Assembly: GCA_022827165.1 (NCBI GenBank)
Contig: JAJDTN010000328.1
Span: 1 to 8,460, forward strand
Length of the DNA: 8,460 nt
Reading direction: 5' to 3'
DNA from: Candidatus Latescibacterota bacterium
Lineage (GTDB): Bacteria; Latescibacterota; UBA2968; UBA8231
Part shown: positions 6,215-8,460 of the stretch, piece after piece
Numbering within the stretch: the first letter of the stretch is position 1
How the letters are laid out: every line of letters starts with the position of its first letter
Position numbers and translations under genes: made by a program
Notes under the pieces: model-generated
The model's database searches: none
The model's input: only the letters and a program-made list of their open reading frames with translations
What the model was told of the DNA's origin: nothing

Positions 6215-7030
6215 ATGAGCAGGAAACCCCCCGATCCCACCGCCCTCGGCCGGGCCTTCCGCCGGCGCCTGCGCCGCGCCGGCGCCGGGGGGCCGCCGGC
6301 CCTCGGCTGCATGGTCTCGGAGTACCTGCGGCCGTCGATGGCGACCCTGCTCGCCGAGGCCGGGTACGACTTCCTCTTCGTCGAGACCGAGCACGCCTTC
6401 CTGCAGACCCCGGAGCTGGCCGGTTTCGTCCACGCCGCCCGCGGCCTGGGCCTGCCGGCGATCGCCAAGACCGACCTCGACCGCGGCGAGGTGACCCGCC
6501 TCCTCGACGCCGGCCTGTGCGGCTTGCAGCTGCCGCGCACCGAGTCGCCCGAGCAGCTCGCCGAGCTGGCCGACTACGCCCTCTTCCCGCCGAAGGGCTC
6601 CCGCGCCGGGGCCCCGGGATACGCCAGCAGCGACTACCGGATCCCCGAGGACCACGCCGCCTGGCTGCGGCGGGCCAACCAGTCCGTCAGCATCGTGGCC
6701 CACATCGAGACCGCCGAGGGGTTGCGCAACGCCGCCGCCATCGCCGCCAGCCCCCACGTGGACGTCGTCTACGTGGGGCCCTACGACTTCTCCATCGCCA
6801 TGGGCCGCCCCGGCGACTACGACCACCCCGACGTGACCGGCCCCATGAGGCGCATCCTGCGGCTGTGCCGCGAGCGCCGGGTCTGCTTCGGGACGACGCC
6901 CTCCGGCCCCGGGACGGCGCGGGACTGGGTCCGTCGCGGCGCCGGGTTCTTCGAGCTGGGCAGCGAGCTGGAGCTGCTGGAGCGGGCGGCCCGGGAAGAG
7001 GTGGAGGCCTACCGTGGCGGACAGGAGTGA
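6215..7030 (+). CDS. HpcH/HpaI-family aldolase (class II, metal-dependent), atypical active site
   Basis: 271 aa from the ATG, a normal family length of 250-270; an in-frame TTG at 6203 would add four residues (M-R-R-L) and cannot be excluded. Members cleave or form C-C bonds with pyruvate-type enolates using Mg2+/Mn2+, in the cytosol. Visible motifs are the E57-T-E59-H60 segment (usually D-x-E-H, holding the catalytic His), a metal-binding E165 in H-I-E-T and D191 in G-P-Y-D-F-S, and the F-P-P-K-G-S-R loop. Two positions differ from well-studied HpaI: the first acid of D-x-E-H is Glu, and the Arg that contacts the pyruvate moiety (R70 in HpaI) appears to be K85 in A-K-T-D-L-D. The aldolase fold and metal site seem intact but the substrate may differ from HpaI (4-hydroxy-2-oxo-heptanedioate) or GarL. 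It is divergent from polA and about 170 bp ahead of a PhyH-like gene in the same direction. Confidence 0.9.
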   Translation: MSRKPPDPTALGRAFRRRLRRAGAGGPPALGCMVSEYLRPSMATLLAEAGYDFLFVETEHAFLQTPELAGFVHAARGLGLPAIAKTDLDRGEVTRLLDAGLCGLQLPRTESPEQLAELADYALFPPKGSRAGAPGYASSDYRIPEDHAAWLRRANQSVSIVAHIETAEGLRNAAAIAASPHVDVVYVGPYDFSIAMGRPGDYDHPDVTGPMRRILRLCRERRVCFGTTPSGPGTARDWVRRGAGFFELGSELELLERAAREEVEAYRGGQE

Positions 7031-7145
7031 TGGGTCCCCCTTCGGGGTCACGCCTCGAATCAGTCCGCTTGTTCAGTTGAATGTCACATCCCACTAACAA
7101 ACTCAAATCCCAAATGCGACGATCTGTGAGAGAAAGGGTTGCCTC
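7031..7145. promoter_or_regulatory. AT-richer spacer before the PhyH region
   Basis: Base composition drops sharply in G+C from about 7060 (for example the stretch around ACTAACAAACTCAAATCC), unlike everything to the left. It is a reasonable place for a promoter, with TTGTTC and TTGAAT as -35-like words, but none has a good -10 at 16-18 nt. A CCCC-TTC-GGGG mini-stem at 7037-7047 lies just after the aldolase stop and has no T-run. Confidence 0.35.
7133..7138 (+). promoter_or_regulatory. Shine-Dalgarno site for the 18-codon ORF
   Basis: AAAGGG lies 7 nt ahead of the ATG at 7146, within GAGAGAAAGGG. It is as good as any ribosome site in the window, which supports translation starting at 7146 rather than only at the PhyH start further on. 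Confidence 0.5.
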
Positions 7146-7202
7146 ATGACCGAAACGGAAAAATACCTCTTCGATGTCCACGGAGCGGGTCCATGGCGCT
7201 GA
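7146..7202 (+). CDS. 18-codon ORF resembling a truncated PhyH-family N-terminus; possible leader peptide
   Basis: It reads MTETEKYLFDVHGAGPWR and stops. The first 13 residues line up with the start of the PhyH-like protein just downstream (M-T-E-E-Q-R-W-A-F-E-L-D-G) and with the general F-x2-x-G-Y start of that family, after which similarity ends where G-Y-L-V-L would be expected. It has its own Shine-Dalgarno. Its TGA shares one base with an ATG of the downstream gene (TGATG at 7200-7204), a usual translational-coupling arrangement. Either a previous PhyH gene was cut and replaced here, or the duplicated start now serves as a short leader. Whether it is translated is unproven. Confidence 0.4.
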   Translation: MTETEKYLFDVHGAGPWR

Positions 7203-8460
7203 TGACCGAGGAGCAGAGGTGGGCCTTCGAGCTCGACGGCTATATCCTCCTCCCGAGCCTGCTCGGCGCGCCGGCAGCGGCGCACGCCACACCCGCCGCT
7301 CTGGCTGAGCATCCGGACTTGCTGGCTGCGATTGATCAGCTGGCTGGCGGGGAGTTACCGCTGTGGCACCGCGCTGCGTACGACGGTACTGAAGGGAAGG
7401 AACAGGAGTTCCACACGATCAAGTTTGAGCTGGACCGGCCGTCGCGCCGCCTGACCAAAGAGGGGCAGTGGGCCAATGATCTGACGGTGGATGAGCAGCG
7501 CCGGCTGGGCTACGACACGACCAGCCGGCCCGACCGGGTGTGCGTCTGGGGGCTGCGCGCGCTGTGGGCCGTGGGCGACAGCCGCGCGGTGGTGTGCCCC
7601 GCGTCGCACAAAGCCAACGTCCAGCCGCCCCCGAGCATGGCGCGCGCCGAGGAGCTCGGGGCGACGGAGCGCGTGCAGCTCCGCGCTGGCGACTGTCTGC
7701 TCGCGGTTGCCACCACGCTGGTCGGCGCCGCCCCGGGCTCCTCGCTGCAGGAGTGCATCTTTTGCGACGACTCCCGCTACCCTGGGGGGGCCTTCGGCCA
7801 CGGCACGACGGGTGTGGACAGCTGGCTGGATGAGCTCACGCCGGCGCGCCGAGCGCTGGTGTCCGGCCCACCACGCGGCCTCGGCCACGACGGCCAGCCC
7901 CTCAGCAACGAGCAGCAGCTGGCGCCGTCGCTGCTGGGCGTCAACACGCGGCCTGACGCTCCGAACCACGAGGAGGTGTGGTTCTGGGACCTAAGAGGCT
8001 ACCTGGTGCTGCCTGGCGTGATGGACCGCGAGTGGTTAGCGCAGTGCAATGCAGCGCTCGACTCGCCCTTCGCCGAAGCCAACCGTCGGCCGGTGGGCCT
8101 TTCGAGCAGTGTCGTGGGCGAGTACCCGAACTACGAGGGCTGTTCTCAGACTATTGCCCCGGCCCCGGGCACGCGCTGCACCGAAGAGCGCATCTCGCAG
8201 ACCTGGACCCATCCCTCACCCTTCAGCGACGGCTTTCGACGCATGATCGACAATCCGCTCGTGAACGCGCGGCTGAAGTGGATGATCGACCCGGGCTTCG
8301 TCATGACGACGTGCTACACCATCGTCAGCCGCGACGGGGCGGCCGGCCAGCCCCTTCATGGCGGCTGGTTTTACGGCGCCGGCCCTACCTATCACTTCCG
8401 GGACGGACAGCCTCGTACGGAGCAGGTGAACATCGGCTGGCTGCTCCAAGACGTCGAGAC
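7193..8460 (+). CDS. Tandem two-domain PhyH-like (phytanoyl-CoA dioxygenase family) protein, 3' end outside window
   Basis: Open to the edge (422 full codons). Fe(II)/2-oxoglutarate dioxygenases of this family hydroxylate small organic substrates in the cytosol. Two family-type starts are visible: W-A-F-E-L-D-G-Y-I-L-L-P (~10-21) and W-F-W-D-L-R-G-Y-L-V-L-P (~263-274). Copy 1 keeps C-P-A-S-H-K-A-N (~135-142) and a G-D-C-L-L segment (~166) but has L-V-G-A where the family's C-terminal iron His (T-H-G) is expected, and no clear L-H-G-G, so it looks catalytically dead. Copy 2 has P-L-H389-G-G and W-L-L-Q-D before the edge, so it may be the active half. Typical members are 250-320 aa; this one should exceed 500. 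The start at 7193 has GGAG 7 nt upstream; the ATG at 7202 (three codons later) is equally possible and is stop-start coupled to the small ORF. Codon choice includes TTA, CTA, AGA, ACA and AAA, unlike its neighbours. Confidence 0.85.
   Translation, partial: MALMTEEQRWAFELDGYILLPSLLGAPAAAHATPAALAEHPDLLAAIDQLAGGELPLWHRAAYDGTEGKEQEFHTIKFELDRPSRRLTKEGQWANDLTVDEQRRLGYDTTSRPDRVCVWGLRALWAVGDSRAVVCPASHKANVQPPPSMARAEELGATERVQLRAGDCLLAVATTLVGAAPGSSLQECIFCDDSRYPGGAFGHGTTGVDSWLDELTPARRALVSGPPRGLGHDGQPLSNEQQLAPSLLGVNTRPDAPNHEEVWFWDLRGYLVLPGVMDREWLAQCNAALDSPFAEANRRPVGLSSSVVGEYPNYEGCSQTIAPAPGTRCTEERISQTWTHPSPFSDGFRRMIDNPLVNARLKWMIDPGFVMTTCYTIVSRDGAAGQPLHGGWFYGAGPTYHFRDGQPRTEQVNIGWLLQDVE

Noticed and set aside
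7037..7047. CCCC-TTC-GGGG stem after the aldolase stop as a rho-independent terminator
   Set aside because: Only four base pairs with a three-base loop and no T-run behind it on either strand.
4637..7051. An 804-codon minus-strand frame spanning the polA start, the spacer and the aldolase
   Set aside because: It runs out of frame through polA and antisense through the aldolase, both of which have catalytic motifs in their own frames; its sequence is Arg/Gly/Ala-rich noise.
7355..7969. A 204-codon minus-strand frame opposite the PhyH-like gene
   Set aside because: The plus strand is open from 7193 to the edge with recognisable PhyH motifs; this frame has none.
7193..8460. Two separate PhyH genes instead of one tandem-domain gene
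   Set aside because: No stop codon or frameshift separates the two copies, and no start with a ribosome site is evident before the second copy, so a single polypeptide is the simpler reading.

Overview
The window is GC-rich bacterial DNA (about 70% G+C by eye, not counted) with tightly packed genes, short gaps and strong G/C third-position bias. It carries no RNA gene, CRISPR array or insertion sequence that I can see. The lineage cannot be fixed from these genes. The two-copy phytanoyl-CoA dioxygenase-like gene at the right end is of the environmental 'L-H-G-G / S-H-K' type, which I associate with uncultured marine and sediment phyla such as Latescibacterota, Poribacteria and Planctomycetota. 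That association is from memory and is only a hint.

Layout. The left three quarters (1-6132) is one leftward operon: polA (DNA polymerase I, 937 aa), a 27-nt gap, a Rieske [2Fe-2S] protein with a large unrecognised helical C-terminal region (593 aa, GTG start), then a 4-nt ATGA overlap into a second, paralogous Rieske protein that runs off the left edge. An 82-bp divergent spacer (6133-6214) holds two overlapping, mutually exclusive inverted repeats. Rightward from it lies an HpcH/HpaI-family aldolase with two altered active-site positions. A visibly AT-richer spacer (7031-7145) follows. Then comes an 18-codon ORF that looks like the first 13 residues of a PhyH-type protein, stop-start coupled (TGATG) to a PhyH-like gene with two tandem domain copies that runs off the right edge.

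How the genes may work together. PolA is a housekeeping repair and replication enzyme and is probably only a transcriptional neighbour of the Rieske pair. The pair looks like a tandem duplication whose products may work together as cytosolic redox proteins of unknown substrate. The aldolase and the PhyH-like protein both suggest metabolism of small organic acids, but nothing links them beyond shared direction. The most unusual parts are the Rieske-helical tandem pair and the broken or duplicated start of the two-domain PhyH gene.
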